From assembly GCA_017617635.1 (NCBI GenBank), contig JAFZVW010000036.1, positions 1-52,376 on the forward strand: a DNA stretch of 52,376 bases, written 5' to 3'. A program made the translations under genes and the position numbers. Below are positions 24,305 through 34,062 of the stretch, piece after piece; within the stretch, counting starts at the first letter, position 1, and every line of letters begins with the position of its first letter. The DNA comes from Bacteroidaceae bacterium. GTDB taxonomy: Bacteria; Bacteroidota; Bacteroidia; Bacteroidales; Bacteroidaceae. The notes beneath the pieces were generated by a model. That model ran no database searches. It saw only the letters and a program-made list of their open reading frames with translations, and was not told the origin of the DNA.

Positions 24305-27300
24305 ATGGAAGATTTCATACATTTGCACGTACATACCCAGTATTCGCTGCTGGACGGACAGGCTAGCATACCTAAGCTGGTGGACAAGGCGATTGCCGAC
24401 GGTATGCGCGGAATGGCGATTACGGATCATGGCAACATGTTCGGTGTAAAGGACCTGTTTGACTATTGCAGCAAGGTGAACAAGGACCGTAAGAAGCAGG
24501 GGCTGGAGCCATTCAAACCTATATTCGGATGCGAAATGTATGTTGCCAGAGGTGGAGACAAAGGTGTCCAGACAGGCAAAGAGAACCAGTCCGGATGGCA
24601 TCTCATTGTTCTCGCCAAGAACGAAGTCGGATATCATAACCTGATAAAACTGGTAAGCCGCTCATGGGTGGACGGATTCTATATGCGTCCGCGTACAGAC
24701 CACAAGGACCTGGAGCAGTTCCACGAGGGTCTGATTATATGCAGTGCCTGTCTGGGCGGCGAGGTTCCTAAGAAGATCTTGTCGGGCGATATGGCGGAGG
24801 TCGAGAAGACGGTAAAGTGGTTCAGGGATATATGGGGCGAGGACTATTATCTGGAAATCCAGCGCCATGAGGTCAAGGACCCGCGCCAGCGTGCCAATCG
24901 CGAGACGTTTGAACTGCAGAAGAAGGTGAACCCAGTCCTGATGGAACTTTCGGCCAAATACGGAATAAAGGTTATTGCAACGAATGATTCGCACTTTGTG
25001 GACGAGGATGATGCCGAGGCGCATGACCATCTGCTGTGTCTGTCAACAAGCAAGGACCTGAACGATCCGACGCGTATGCTGTATACTAAGCAGGAATGGT
25101 TCAAGACGCGCGAGGAGATGAACGGGATATTCGGCGATGTGCCCGAGACATTGAGCAATACGATAGAGATTCTGGACAAGGTGGAGACGTACAATTTGGA
25201 TTCGGATCCTATTATGCCGTTCTTCCCCATACCCGAGGAATTCGGTACTGAGGAGCAGTGGAGGAAGAAGTTTACGCCTGAGCAGTTGTTCGAGGAATTC
25301 ACTACGGATGAGAACGGGCAGAATCCTTTGCCGCGCGAGGAGGCTGAGAAGAAGGTCGGCAAGTTGGGGGGCATTGAGCGTCTGTACCGTATCAAGTTCG
25401 AAGCAGACTATCTGGCCAAACTGGCGTACGACGGTGCTGCACGGCTATACCCTGCTCCGTTGTCTAAGGATGTGGATGACAGGATACGTTTTGAACTGCA
25501 TATCATGAAGACTATGGGTTTCCCGGGGTACTTTCTTATAGTGCAGGACTTTATCAATTCTGCACGTAAGGAACTTGACGTCTGGGTGGGTCCGGGACGT
25601 GGCTCAGCAGCGGGAAGCGTTGTGGCTTATTGTCTGGGCATTACGAAACTGGATCCGCTGAAGTACGACTTGCTGTTTGAGCGTTTCCTTAATCCTGACC
25701 GCATATCCCTGCCTGATATTGATACGGACTTTGACGATGACGGCCGCTGGAAGGTGCTGCAGTGGGTAATGAATAAGTATGGCAAGGAGAATTGCGCACA
25801 TATCATTACGTATAGTACAATGGCTACGAAAAACAGCCTGAGGGATGTGGCTCGAATCGAGAAACTGCCATTGGATCAGAGTAATGCATTGTGCAAGGCC
25901 ATACCTGACCATCTGATGTACCAGGGCAAGGAACTGAAGATGAATCTGGACAATGCCATCAAGTGTACGCCGGAACTGCAAGAGGCGGAAGCAAGTAACG
26001 ACCCTACGCTTGCAAATACGATTAAATATGCCCGTAAGCTGGAGGGAAACATCCGTGGTACTGGTATTCATGCATGTGGCTTCATCATCTGCAGGGATCC
26101 TATTTCGGACCATGTTCCGGTATCTACGGCAGATGACCCGGATATTCCGGGTGACAAGACTCAGGTTACGCAATTTGACGGCCATGTGATCGAGTCCACC
26201 GGTCTGATAAAGATGGACTTCCTGGGGTTAAAGACGTTGTCGGAGATGAAGGAGGCCTGTCGTGTAATCAAGGAGGCACATGGTGTGGATGTTGATCTGG
26301 ACAACCTGCCTCTGGATGATGAACTGACCTATCAGTTGTACCAGAAGGGTCAGACAGTAGGGACATTCCAGTTCGAGAGTGCCGGTATGCAGAAATATCT
26401 GAAGGAGTTGCACCCGACTGTTTTCGAGGACTTGATTGCCATGAATGCCTTGTACCGCCCGGGACCTATGGACTATATTCCGAGTTTCATTGCCCGCAAG
26501 AACGGCCGCGAGGAGATAAAGTACGACATTCCTGTTATGGAAAAGTACCTGAAGGATACTTACGGAATCACGGTCTATCAGGAACAGGTGATGCTGCTGA
26601 GTCGCTTGCTTGCTGACTTTACACGAGGTGAGAGTGATGCCTTGCGTAAGGCAATGGGTAAGAAGAAGAAGGATATTGTCGATGCGATGAAACCTAAGTT
26701 TATCGAGGGCGGCAAGAAGAAGGGGTATGATCCGGAGATATTGGAGAAGATTTGGGGAGACTGGGAGAAATTCGCTTCCTATGCCTTCAACAAATCTCAC
26801 GCTGCCTGCTATTCGTGGGTTTCGTACCAGACGGCTTATCTGAAGGCTCACTACCCGAGCGAATTCATGGCTGCGCTTCTGACCAGGCGAAAGGATGATA
26901 TAAAGGAAATCACGAAGCTATTGGACGAGTGCAAGGCTATGGGTATCGACGTAATGGGACCGGATGTGAACGAATCGCATTGTAACTTTGGTGTTAATGC
27001 CAAGGGTCAGATACGCTTTGGTCTGATGGCTATCAAGGGTATGGGCGAGGCTGCTGCAGAGGCTATTGTTGCCGAGCGTGAGAAGAACGGTCAGTACAAG
27101 AGCATATTTGATTTCGTACAGCGCGTTCCAATGTCTGTGGTAAAACGCAATGGACTGGAGAGCCTGGCTCTTAGTGGAGGATTTGATGCTTTCGGTAGCG
27201 AAATAACACGCGAGCAGTTTTTGGCATCCAATGCCAAGGGCGAGATATTTTTGGATACTCTGGTTCGTTTTGGCAACAGTTATCAGCAGAGTATGATGGA

Positions 27301-28060
27301 GTCTCAGTATTCGCTGTTTGGGGCGGATATGGTTGAGATTTCTACTCCGCCTATTCCCAAGGCTGCACCATGGAGTGCACTGGAACGCCTGAACCGCGAA
27401 CGTAACTTGGTAGGTATTTACCTGAGTGCACACCCCTTGGACGAGTATGCTGTAATTGTGCGCGATGTATGTACGATGCATGCTGCGGAAACCAAGGAAT
27501 TGAAAAAATTTCTGAATAGTGAGTTCTCGCTTGGCGGTATCGTCACAGGTATGCGTACGGGTATCAGTAAAAGGGGTAGTCAGTACGGGATCGTAACTAT
27601 CGAGGATTATAGTGGACAGGGCGAAATATCACTGTTCGGCGAGGATTTTGCAAAATACAGCGGCTATATGTTCGATGGTAACAGTATCTATGTAACTGGG
27701 CAGGTTATGCCTGGTCGTTATGACCCGAACCGCATACAGATGCGAATCAACAATATACAGTTCCTGCATGATGTAAAGGACAGTATAATCAAGAATCTTA
27801 CAATCAATATCAATGTCGGGAACACTGCTGCCAATGATATTGCAGAACTGGGACAGCATTTGCAGAACTGCAGTGTGAAAAGTCCGACGCCAGATCACCA
27901 GGGTGCTGAGGTAAAGATTGTCTTTTGGGATAGTTATGGGCAGGCACTTGAAACACGTCCGCGTAATATGCGTATAGATGTTACACGCAGCCTGGTTGAT
28001 TTTATTAAAAAGAATGACTCCATGGAATATACTTTAAATAGAACTGATTTACAAACATAA
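24305..28060 (+). CDS. dnaE: DNA polymerase III alpha subunit
   Basis: The 1251-aa replicative polymerase. Domains in order: PHP (HLHVHTQYSLLDG, then AITDHGNMFG), palm and fingers with GPGRGSAAGS and the catalytic PDIDTDFDDDGR (two Asp), a thumb, tandem helix-hairpin-helix near 950 and an OB fold (about 1080-1160, GIVTIEDYSGQGEISLFGEDF). Length and order are those of DnaE1 in this phylum. It is followed 13 nt later by a thioredoxin gene. Confidence 0.97.
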   Translation: MEDFIHLHVHTQYSLLDGQASIPKLVDKAIADGMRGMAITDHGNMFGVKDLFDYCSKVNKDRKKQGLEPFKPIFGCEMYVARGGDKGVQTGKENQSGWHLIVLAKNEVGYHNLIKLVSRSWVDGFYMRPRTDHKDLEQFHEGLIICSACLGGEVPKKILSGDMAEVEKTVKWFRDIWGEDYYLEIQRHEVKDPRQRANRETFELQKKVNPVLMELSAKYGIKVIATNDSHFVDEDDAEAHDHLLCLSTSKDLNDPTRMLYTKQEWFKTREEMNGIFGDVPETLSNTIEILDKVETYNLDSDPIMPFFPIPEEFGTEEQWRKKFTPEQLFEEFTTDENGQNPLPREEAEKKVGKLGGIERLYRIKFEADYLAKLAYDGAARLYPAPLSKDVDDRIRFELHIMKTMGFPGYFLIVQDFINSARKELDVWVGPGRGSAAGSVVAYCLGITKLDPLKYDLLFERFLNPDRISLPDIDTDFDDDGRWKVLQWVMNKYGKENCAHIITYSTMATKNSLRDVARIEKLPLDQSNALCKAIPDHLMYQGKELKMNLDNAIKCTPELQEAEASNDPTLANTIKYARKLEGNIRGTGIHACGFIICRDPISDHVPVSTADDPDIPGDKTQVTQFDGHVIESTGLIKMDFLGLKTLSEMKEACRVIKEAHGVDVDLDNLPLDDELTYQLYQKGQTVGTFQFESAGMQKYLKELHPTVFEDLIAMNALYRPGPMDYIPSFIARKNGREEIKYDIPVMEKYLKDTYGITVYQEQVMLLSRLLADFTRGESDALRKAMGKKKKDIVDAMKPKFIEGGKKKGYDPEILEKIWGDWEKFASYAFNKSHAACYSWVSYQTAYLKAHYPSEFMAALLTRRKDDIKEITKLLDECKAMGIDVMGPDVNESHCNFGVNAKGQIRFGLMAIKGMGEAAAEAIVAEREKNGQYKSIFDFVQRVPMSVVKRNGLESLALSGGFDAFGSEITREQFLASNAKGEIFLDTLVRFGNSYQQSMMESQYSLFGADMVEISTPPIPKAAPWSALERLNRERNLVGIYLSAHPLDEYAVIVRDVCTMHAAETKELKKFLNSEFSLGGIVTGMRTGISKRGSQYGIVTIEDYSGQGEISLFGEDFAKYSGYMFDGNSIYVTGQVMPGRYDPNRIQMRINNIQFLHDVKDSIIKNLTININVGNTAANDIAELGQHLQNCSVKSPTPDHQGAEVKIVFWDSYGQALETRPRNMRIDVTRSLVDFIKKNDSMEYTLNRTDLQT

Positions 28061-28073
28061 AAACTTTATTGCT

Positions 28074-28388
28074 ATGGCACAACACATTACAAGTGAGAAT
28101 TTTGATGCGCTTTGCAACACTGGCAAGCCGATGATTTTGGACTTTTGGGCAACTTGGTGCGGACCATGTCGCCGTATGGCTCCGATAATCGATGAAATGG
28201 CAGACGAATACGACGGCCGTGCTATTGTCGGCAAGTGTGACATCGAGGAGGACGAGGACCTGCCTATGCGCTTTGGGGTACGCAGCATACCCACTATATT
28301 GTTCATCAAGGACGGTCAGGTTGTTGACAAGCAAGTCGGCGCATGCCCCAAGTCTGCATTGCAGCAGAAACTGAATGTTCTGCTCTAA
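28074..28388 (+). CDS. trxA: Thioredoxin
   Basis: A 104-aa cytoplasmic thioredoxin with the WCGPC active site (FWATWCGPCRRMAP), a buried Asp in LDFW and the cis-proline IPTILF. It reduces disulfides, for example in ribonucleotide reductase. It lacks a signal peptide. Confidence 0.95.
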   Translation: MAQHITSENFDALCNTGKPMILDFWATWCGPCRRMAPIIDEMADEYDGRAIVGKCDIEEDEDLPMRFGVRSIPTILFIKDGQVVDKQVGACPKSALQQKLNVLL

Positions 28389-28400
28389 AAACAGGATGTT

Positions 28401-28718
28401 ATGAGTGACATTCAGATTAGTGAGGAAATGCTTTTTGCCGAGGAGGAGCATAGGACAGTACAGTATATCCGCAACTATCTGCCGCAGGAAGTCAAGGAGA
28501 AATTCAGTGAGGATGATATCTATTATTTCCTGGATGCATTCGTAGAGTATTGTGAGCAGAAGGGTATTATGGATAACGAGGACGAGGAGACTGACATCGA
28601 CATCGACGAGGCGGCACAGTTCATGTGTGACTTGGCTAAGAAAGAGAACCAAGGTGTATTTGAACCTGAAGATGTCCGCTGGGTTGTAGACGGCCAGTTG
28701 GAATTCTGGGAACAGTAG
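28401..28718 (+). CDS. Small acidic conserved protein, unknown function
   Basis: A 105-aa, strongly acidic, helical protein (MSDIQISEEMLFAEEEHRT...VDGQLEFWEQ) without signal peptide or membrane helix. I do not recognise a named domain. It lies between trx and tadA in an apparent operon; its stop is 2 nt before the tadA ATG. The acidic stretch DNEDEETDIDIDE suggests a flexible linker. Confidence 0.8.
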   Translation: MSDIQISEEMLFAEEEHRTVQYIRNYLPQEVKEKFSEDDIYYFLDAFVEYCEQKGIMDNEDEETDIDIDEAAQFMCDLAKKENQGVFEPEDVRWVVDGQLEFWEQ

Positions 28719-28720
28719 TG

Positions 28721-29152
28721 ATGGATGACCGGAAATACATGGGCATGGCACTTCAGGAGGCGCAGACAGCGCTTGATGAGGGCGAGATACCTATAGGTGC
28801 TGTAGTAGTATGTCGAGGTCAGGTCGTCGGCCGTGCTCACAATATGACCGAGCGGCTTAATGACATAACGGCACACGCGGAGATGCAAGCTATAACAGCT
28901 GCTGCAGAATATTTGGGAGGCAAATATCTGACGGACTGTACCTTGTACGTTACTGTAGAGCCGTGCATCATGTGTGCAGGTGCCATAGGGTGGGCTCAGG
29001 TTCCACGTGTGGTATATGGTTGTGGCGACCCCAAGCGCGGCTATAAGACATACGCTCCACATGCCCTGCATCCTCGCTGCGAGGCAATCGGCGGTGTTAT
29101 GGAGCATGAATGCAGGGAGATGATACAGTCATTTTTCAGGACAAAAAGATAA
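28721..29152 (+). CDS. tadA: tRNA adenosine(34) deaminase TadA-type
   Basis: A 143-aa zinc deaminase with HAEMQAI (zinc His and catalytic Glu) and PCIMCAGAI (two zinc Cys). TadA converts A34 to inosine in tRNA-Arg(ACG). Other nucleoside deaminases share the fold, but the length and the IPIGAVVVCRGQVVGRAHN block favour TadA. ATG 28721 is chosen over the overlapping GTG at 28718. The TAA stop shares a base with the next ATG. Confidence 0.88.
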   Translation: MDDRKYMGMALQEAQTALDEGEIPIGAVVVCRGQVVGRAHNMTERLNDITAHAEMQAITAAAEYLGGKYLTDCTLYVTVEPCIMCAGAIGWAQVPRVVYGCGDPKRGYKTYAPHALHPRCEAIGGVMEHECREMIQSFFRTKR

Positions 29153-29508
29153 TGGCGGCACACAACGATTTCGGAATCCAGGGCGAAGACATTGCCATTC
29201 AGCATCTGCGTACCAAAGGCTATGACATCCTGGATAAGAACTGGCGCAGCGGACACAAGGAGATTGATATTATTGCCAGAAAGGATGATACAATTGTCTT
29301 TGTCGAGGTGAAAGCCCGTGCCAACGTCTTTTATGGAAAACCTGAGGATGCTGTGGATTTTCGCAAGATGCGTAATTTGATAAATGCTGCAGATGCATAT
29401 CTGCGTCTATACATGATAGACTTACCGTGCCGGTTTGATGTCATTACTATAACCGGTACAGTACAAAGTCCATACATCTGTCATATTGAACAGGCATTCC
29501 GTCCATGA
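29152..29508 (+). CDS. YraN/UPF0102-family nuclease-like protein
   Basis: A 118-aa protein with a restriction-endonuclease-like core: GEDIAIQHLRTKGYDILDKNWRSGHKEIDIIARKDD...VFVEVKAR. The residues E (GE), D (EIDII) and ExK (EVKAR) form a PD-(D/E)xK-type site. Family members are widespread and usually lie near rnhB, lepB or, as here, housekeeping genes; their role is not firmly known. ATG 29152 overlaps the tadA stop. Codons upstream to 29110 belong to tadA. Confidence 0.88.
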   Translation: MAAHNDFGIQGEDIAIQHLRTKGYDILDKNWRSGHKEIDIIARKDDTIVFVEVKARANVFYGKPEDAVDFRKMRNLINAADAYLRLYMIDLPCRFDVITITGTVQSPYICHIEQAFRP

Positions 29509-29526
29509 AACGAATATAGGGGACTA

Positions 29527-30246
29527 ATGATTATACAGGCAGGCACGACAACCTCAACAAATGATTTTCTGCGGGATTATATACCCAAGGATGACATTAC
29601 CATTGCATGGGCACAGTTCCAGACGAATGGACGTGGACAGGGCGGAGCTTGGATAAGTGAGCCTGGGCAGAATCTGCTCTTCAGTATATTGTTGATTCCG
29701 TCGGACCTCGCAGCCAGCGACGGATTCATTCTAAGCCAGGCCAATGCACTGGCACTGAGGGATACGCTGAAGGAATACATTGATGACGTTCATATCAAAT
29801 GGCCGAACGACATATATACGCGTAATTGCAAGATAGCCGGAACACTGATAGAGAACCAATTGCAAGGAAAATATATCAGACGCAGTGTAATAGGTACAGG
29901 AATCAATGTCAATCAGAAGCATTTTCCCGAAGGACTGGCGGCACCGGTCACCAGTATTGTCCTGGAAACCGGCAAAACTGTACCACCTGAAGAAATATTG
30001 CATCGTTTTGCACAACAATTTCAGACATACTACCAATATATACAGGACGGACTATACGACTATATCCGCAAATTGTATTGCCAGTTTATCTATCTGCTTG
30101 GACAGCAACAGATGTTTGCTGACAAGGACGGCCAGTTTACAGGTACTATCCAAGGCGTGGAACCAAACGGACACCTGGTTATTCTGGATATATATGGCAA
30201 AGAGCGCCATTACGCATTCAAAGAGGTAAAAATGGTATTGAAATAG
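29527..30246 (+). CDS. birA: Biotin-[acetyl-CoA-carboxylase] ligase, class I
   Basis: A 239-aa ligase that attaches biotin to the carboxylase carrier protein through biotinyl-AMP. TSTNDFL, the nucleotide loop GRGQGG, KWPNDIY, KIAGTLIE and GTGINVN are visible. There is no N-terminal helix-turn-helix, so it is not a repressor. A C-terminal SH3-like part (GTIQGVEPNGHLVI) follows. Confidence 0.93.
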   Translation: MIIQAGTTTSTNDFLRDYIPKDDITIAWAQFQTNGRGQGGAWISEPGQNLLFSILLIPSDLAASDGFILSQANALALRDTLKEYIDDVHIKWPNDIYTRNCKIAGTLIENQLQGKYIRRSVIGTGINVNQKHFPEGLAAPVTSIVLETGKTVPPEEILHRFAQQFQTYYQYIQDGLYDYIRKLYCQFIYLLGQQQMFADKDGQFTGTIQGVEPNGHLVILDIYGKERHYAFKEVKMVLK

Positions 30247-30279
30247 AAATCAACAGATAAGAATATAAAACGATATATT

Positions 30280-30987
30280 ATGAAGTTCAAGAGAATTTTA
30301 CTGAAACTGTCAGGCGAAAGTCTGGCTGGAGAACAAAAGCAAGGCATCAATGTTGAGCGTCTTTCCCAATACGCACAGCAGATCAAGGAAATTGCCGACA
30401 TGGGTGTTCAGATAGGCATTGTTATCGGCGGTGGAAACATTTTCCGTGGTCTGACTGGTGCAGGCAAGGGGTTTGACCGTGTAAAGGGTGATCAGATGGG
30501 TATGTGCGCTACTGTCATCAATTCACTTGCCCTTAGCAGCGCTCTGGGTGCTATCGGTCAGAAGAACCGTGTCCTGACAGCTATCCGCATGGAGCCGATA
30601 GGGGAGTTCTATACTAAGTGGAAGGCAATCGAAGCAATGGAGCGCGGTGAGGTCGTCATAATGTCGGCAGGTACCGGCTCACCTTATTTTACCACAGATA
30701 CGGGCTCGTCATTGCGTGGTATTGAAATAGAGGCAGACGTTATGCTTAAGGGAACGCGCGTTGACGGGATATATACTGCTGACCCGGAAAAGGATCCGAC
30801 AGCCACCAAGTTCAACGACATTACCTATAGCGATGTTATTGCCAAGGGGTTGAAGGTCATGGATATCACAGCTACTGCTATGTGTATGCAGAATAACTTG
30901 CCAATCTATGTCTTCAATATGGATATTGCCGGTAATTTGAAAAAAGTAATAGCCGGAGAGAATATAGGTACACTTGTACATAACTGA
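30280..30987 (+). CDS. pyrH: UMP kinase
   Basis: A 235-aa bacterial UMP kinase of the amino-acid-kinase fold. FKRILLKLSGESLAG, VIGGGNIFRG, GTGSPYFTTDT and DGIYTADPEKDP are diagnostic. It makes UDP from UMP. The protease gene follows 13 nt after. Confidence 0.97.
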   Translation: MKFKRILLKLSGESLAGEQKQGINVERLSQYAQQIKEIADMGVQIGIVIGGGNIFRGLTGAGKGFDRVKGDQMGMCATVINSLALSSALGAIGQKNRVLTAIRMEPIGEFYTKWKAIEAMERGEVVIMSAGTGSPYFTTDTGSSLRGIEIEADVMLKGTRVDGIYTADPEKDPTATKFNDITYSDVIAKGLKVMDITATAMCMQNNLPIYVFNMDIAGNLKKVIAGENIGTLVHN

Positions 30988-31000
30988 AAATAAAACAAAA

Positions 31001-33439
31001 ATGAAGAGAATACTATTATTTGCTATGCTGGTGGCAACCTCCCTTGTCATGCTTGCCGTTCCAGCAAAAAGGATGAAGCATACAATCACCTTGTCTGACG
31101 GGACAAAAATCGAGGCAATGCTCATAGGCGATGAGCATGGTCACTGGTTCGTCGACAATAATGGCAATGTACTGCAACTAAGGAATGGAATTGCGTACTA
31201 TCTTTCGGCTTATGAAGTAAGTAATCTGAAAGCCGCCCGCAACCAACGTGCCAAGGCCAGCAATGTACGCCGCGTTACACGCATGCTGTCACGCCGCCCC
31301 CAACTCCGTCCGGGTGTGCGCAAAGCCTTTGGTGAGCCTACGACCATCAAGGGTCAGAAAAAAGGCCTCGTCATTCTTGTAAACTACACCGACACCAAAT
31401 TCCAGGCAGCTAATACCCAGACCGTATTCTACAATCGCTTCAACCAGGTCGGATATAATGCATCAGGATATGTGGGTTCCGTTCATGACTACTTCTACGA
31501 TCAGTCATACGGTCAGTTTGATCTTACTTTCGACGTAGTAGGACCTGTAACTGTCAGCCAGAAGCGCAGCCACTATGGCGGCAACGACGACTACGGTAAC
31601 GATATGTATCCGGCAGAAATGGTTATCGAAGCCCTTAAACTTGTCGACAGTCAGGTCAATTTTGCTGACTATGATTGGGATGGAGACGGAGAAGTTGATC
31701 AGGTATTCTGCATCTATGCCGGTCAGGGTGAAGCCTCTAGTGGCATCGAAGACTCCATCTGGCCACACGAATCCAGCCTGTCCGAAGGCAGCGAATATGA
31801 CGACGGAAGCGGTGCTCAGACACTGGACGGAGTTAAAATTGACACCTATGCAGTATCATGCGAGCTGGCCACCTCCACCACAATCGACGGCATAGGTACA
31901 GCCTGTCACGAATTCAGCCATTGTCTTGGTTATGCCGACAATTACGACACTGATTACAGTGGAGGTCCAGGCATGATGTATTGGGATTTGATGGACGGAG
32001 GCTCATACAATGGTCCTAACGACAATGGCGAAGTTCCTGCACCATATACCAGTTTCGAACGCTGGTGGGCAGGGTGGATGGAACTGACAGAGTTGGACAG
32101 TCCCTGCAAGATCTCTGGAATGAAGCCTTTGACGAGTGAGCCTGAAGCATACATTATATATAATCAGAAGAACCGTAACGAGTATTATCTGCTGGAAAAC
32201 CATCAAGAGGAAAAATGGGATTCATATACGGGAGGTCATGGTATGATGATTCTGCATGTAGACTATGACAAGAGCACATGGCAGAACAATGCCCCCAATG
32301 ACGACCCTTTACGCCAGAGAATGACTTTCTTCCCCGCAGACAACAGCTTCGGTACAAAAAATACTTTGCCTTCAGGCAACGAATACCAGTGGAGTGCCAC
32401 ATACGAGCAGATTGCTGGTGATCCATGGCCGGGAACAGGCAACAATACTTCGTTTACTGACACGACCACTCCTGCTGCAAAATTGTATAATGCAAATACG
32501 GACGGTCGTAAGTTTATGGGAAAGCCTATTGAAAATATCGAGGAGAGCAGTACCGGACTTATCTCGTTCGTTTTTGACGGAGGCGTAGTTATCCCTACTC
32601 CCAATGTTTTGGCGGCTACCGACGTAACCACCACAGGTTTCACAGCCAACTGGGGCTCGGTAGATGAAGCTGCGTCCTATAATCTGGAGGTTGTGGAACA
32701 GAGCAACAGCGGTCAGACGGAGGCAAGCTTCTCGGAAGACTTTGCCAAGGTTTCCGTTACATCCGATGGGAATACGGATGTTAGCAGCAGCCTGGATAAG
32801 TACACACACCAGTCAGGGTGGACAGGATCTAAGGTCTATCTTGCGCCTGGCGGTGTGAAATTAGGCTCTTCCAAGGGCGCAGGCTCAATAACTACTCCGC
32901 TTATCGACAAAAGCAGTGACGGGAATGTAATTGTATGTTTGAATCTGAAAAAATACAACAAAGATACTCCGTCCGTGGAAGTATCGCTGATAAACAGTTC
33001 AGGTAATGTTATCGGCACGACTCAGACATGCTCACCGGGAGAGGATGCCAAGGATTTCGAATTTGAATTTACCGGCATTACATCGGATTATGAGATCCAG
33101 ATCAAGACATCGGCTACATCTAAACGATTCTATTTGTATTCCGTACAGGTTACGGGTTCTAAGGACAAGGTCTATTCCTACAATACAACTGCCACCAGTT
33201 ATACGGTATCCGGCCTGACTGCCACAAACTACAAGTACCGTGTCCAGGCCGTCAGCGCAGAGGGTAAGTCTCAGTGGAGCGATTACCAGCAGGTTGACCT
33301 GCCAACACGCATCAGTGACATCAATGCTGGCGGTGTATATTCAGGTAACAATGTCATCTACAACATTAGCGGACAGCGTCTGAATGCCGTTCCACAACAC
33401 GGTGTTTATATCCAGAATGGACGCAGGATAGTTAAATAA
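31001..33439 (+). CDS. Secreted M6-family metalloprotease with Fn3 and sorting tail
   Basis: About 812 aa. A signal peptide starts at ATG 31001 (MKRILLFAMLVATSLVMLA). A propeptide-like region follows, then the M6 catalytic domain with HEFSHCLGYADNYD (H303, E304, H307) and DLMDGGSYNG. After about residue 520 comes a fibronectin-III half (TGFTANWGSVDEAASYNLEV), a beta domain of about 130 aa, and then the second Fn3 half (YKYRVQAVSAEGKSQWSDYQ). The tail GVYIQNGRRIVK is the short terminal form common in surface or type IX cargo of Prevotella. It probably digests host or dietary protein outside the cell. The in-frame extension to 30974 overlaps pyrH and is dropped. Confidence 0.88.
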   Translation: MKRILLFAMLVATSLVMLAVPAKRMKHTITLSDGTKIEAMLIGDEHGHWFVDNNGNVLQLRNGIAYYLSAYEVSNLKAARNQRAKASNVRRVTRMLSRRPQLRPGVRKAFGEPTTIKGQKKGLVILVNYTDTKFQAANTQTVFYNRFNQVGYNASGYVGSVHDYFYDQSYGQFDLTFDVVGPVTVSQKRSHYGGNDDYGNDMYPAEMVIEALKLVDSQVNFADYDWDGDGEVDQVFCIYAGQGEASSGIEDSIWPHESSLSEGSEYDDGSGAQTLDGVKIDTYAVSCELATSTTIDGIGTACHEFSHCLGYADNYDTDYSGGPGMMYWDLMDGGSYNGPNDNGEVPAPYTSFERWWAGWMELTELDSPCKISGMKPLTSEPEAYIIYNQKNRNEYYLLENHQEEKWDSYTGGHGMMILHVDYDKSTWQNNAPNDDPLRQRMTFFPADNSFGTKNTLPSGNEYQWSATYEQIAGDPWPGTGNNTSFTDTTTPAAKLYNANTDGRKFMGKPIENIEESSTGLISFVFDGGVVIPTPNVLAATDVTTTGFTANWGSVDEAASYNLEVVEQSNSGQTEASFSEDFAKVSVTSDGNTDVSSSLDKYTHQSGWTGSKVYLAPGGVKLGSSKGAGSITTPLIDKSSDGNVIVCLNLKKYNKDTPSVEVSLINSSGNVIGTTQTCSPGEDAKDFEFEFTGITSDYEIQIKTSATSKRFYLYSVQVTGSKDKVYSYNTTATSYTVSGLTATNYKYRVQAVSAEGKSQWSDYQQVDLPTRISDINAGGVYSGNNVIYNISGQRLNAVPQHGVYIQNGRRIVK

Positions 33440-33452
33440 GTGTAGAAAGAAG

Positions 33453-33485
33453 ATCTCCCTGAGGAATTCCTTGGGGAGATTTTTT
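33453..33485 (+). terminator. Terminator of the M6 protease gene
   Basis: The outer stem ATCTCCC/GGGAGAT (33453-33459, 33474-33480) encloses an inner GGAATTCC stretch and is followed by a run of T. It overlaps the 3' end of the convergent lipoprotein gene. Confidence 0.85.
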
Positions 33486-34062
33486 ATCTGTTTACAATAC
33501 TAAGCGTGTTTGTGGACGGAAAATAACTCACACGATAGCGAAATAATGCCCGTCCGGCCTCTCCGCTGGATACTATACCAATATTATTCAGATCATAGCT
33601 ACGTTTGCAACTGGTACAGTCGACATAACCCAGTCGTGTATATTGCATAAGAGGCGAGATGTTATAGTCATTATAGCAGTTGGGACATGTAAGGTCAAAA
33701 CATACGACCTTGGGTTCCTGTTCCAACTGTTCTGCTATACTTGGAAGGCCTACTATCAAGCCACCTAAACCAAGGACAATATTACGAGCCATAAGTTCAG
33801 GCATGAGGTATGGAGGTTCTTTTGGACCAATAGAATTAAAATGGAGTCTTTTGGCTTCACCTGCAGGATTTGTTATGGTACAGAATTCGCCCAGCGAGGT
33901 ACACGAACGGTAAAGTGTCGGAGATACGCTGAGCACATTCGAGACCACGAAACGGGCAGGAATGTTGCAATACAAGTCATAGGCAGGTCCGCATGCCTGA
34001 AACAGCACGCCTGCCGAAGACAAGGTTATAACTGCTAATGTCCTGCGCAGTGTTGATTTCAT
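33484..34062 (-). CDS. Lipoprotein with two CxxC pairs, Rieske-like C-terminus
   Basis: A 192-aa protein with lipobox (FQACGP). The C-terminal 75 residues carry CPNC (126-129) and CTSC (149-152), then SYDLNN...GEAGRALFRYRVSYFP..NTLSIVN. The spacing and the YDL...G.A...L..YRV ending resemble Rieske [2Fe-2S] domains, but the two His ligands are replaced by Cys. It may bind zinc or another cluster, or be structural. Its start overlaps the argH stop by 4 nt, so it is the last gene of the prmC-to-argH operon. Confidence 0.72.
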   Translation of the reverse strand: MKSTLRRTLAVITLSSAGVLFQACGPAYDLYCNIPARFVVSNVLSVSPTLYRSCTSLGEFCTITNPAGEAKRLHFNSIGPKEPPYLMPELMARNIVLGLGGLIVGLPSIAEQLEQEPKVVCFDLTCPNCYNDYNISPLMQYTRLGYVDCTSCKRSYDLNNIGIVSSGEAGRALFRYRVSYFPSTNTLSIVNR

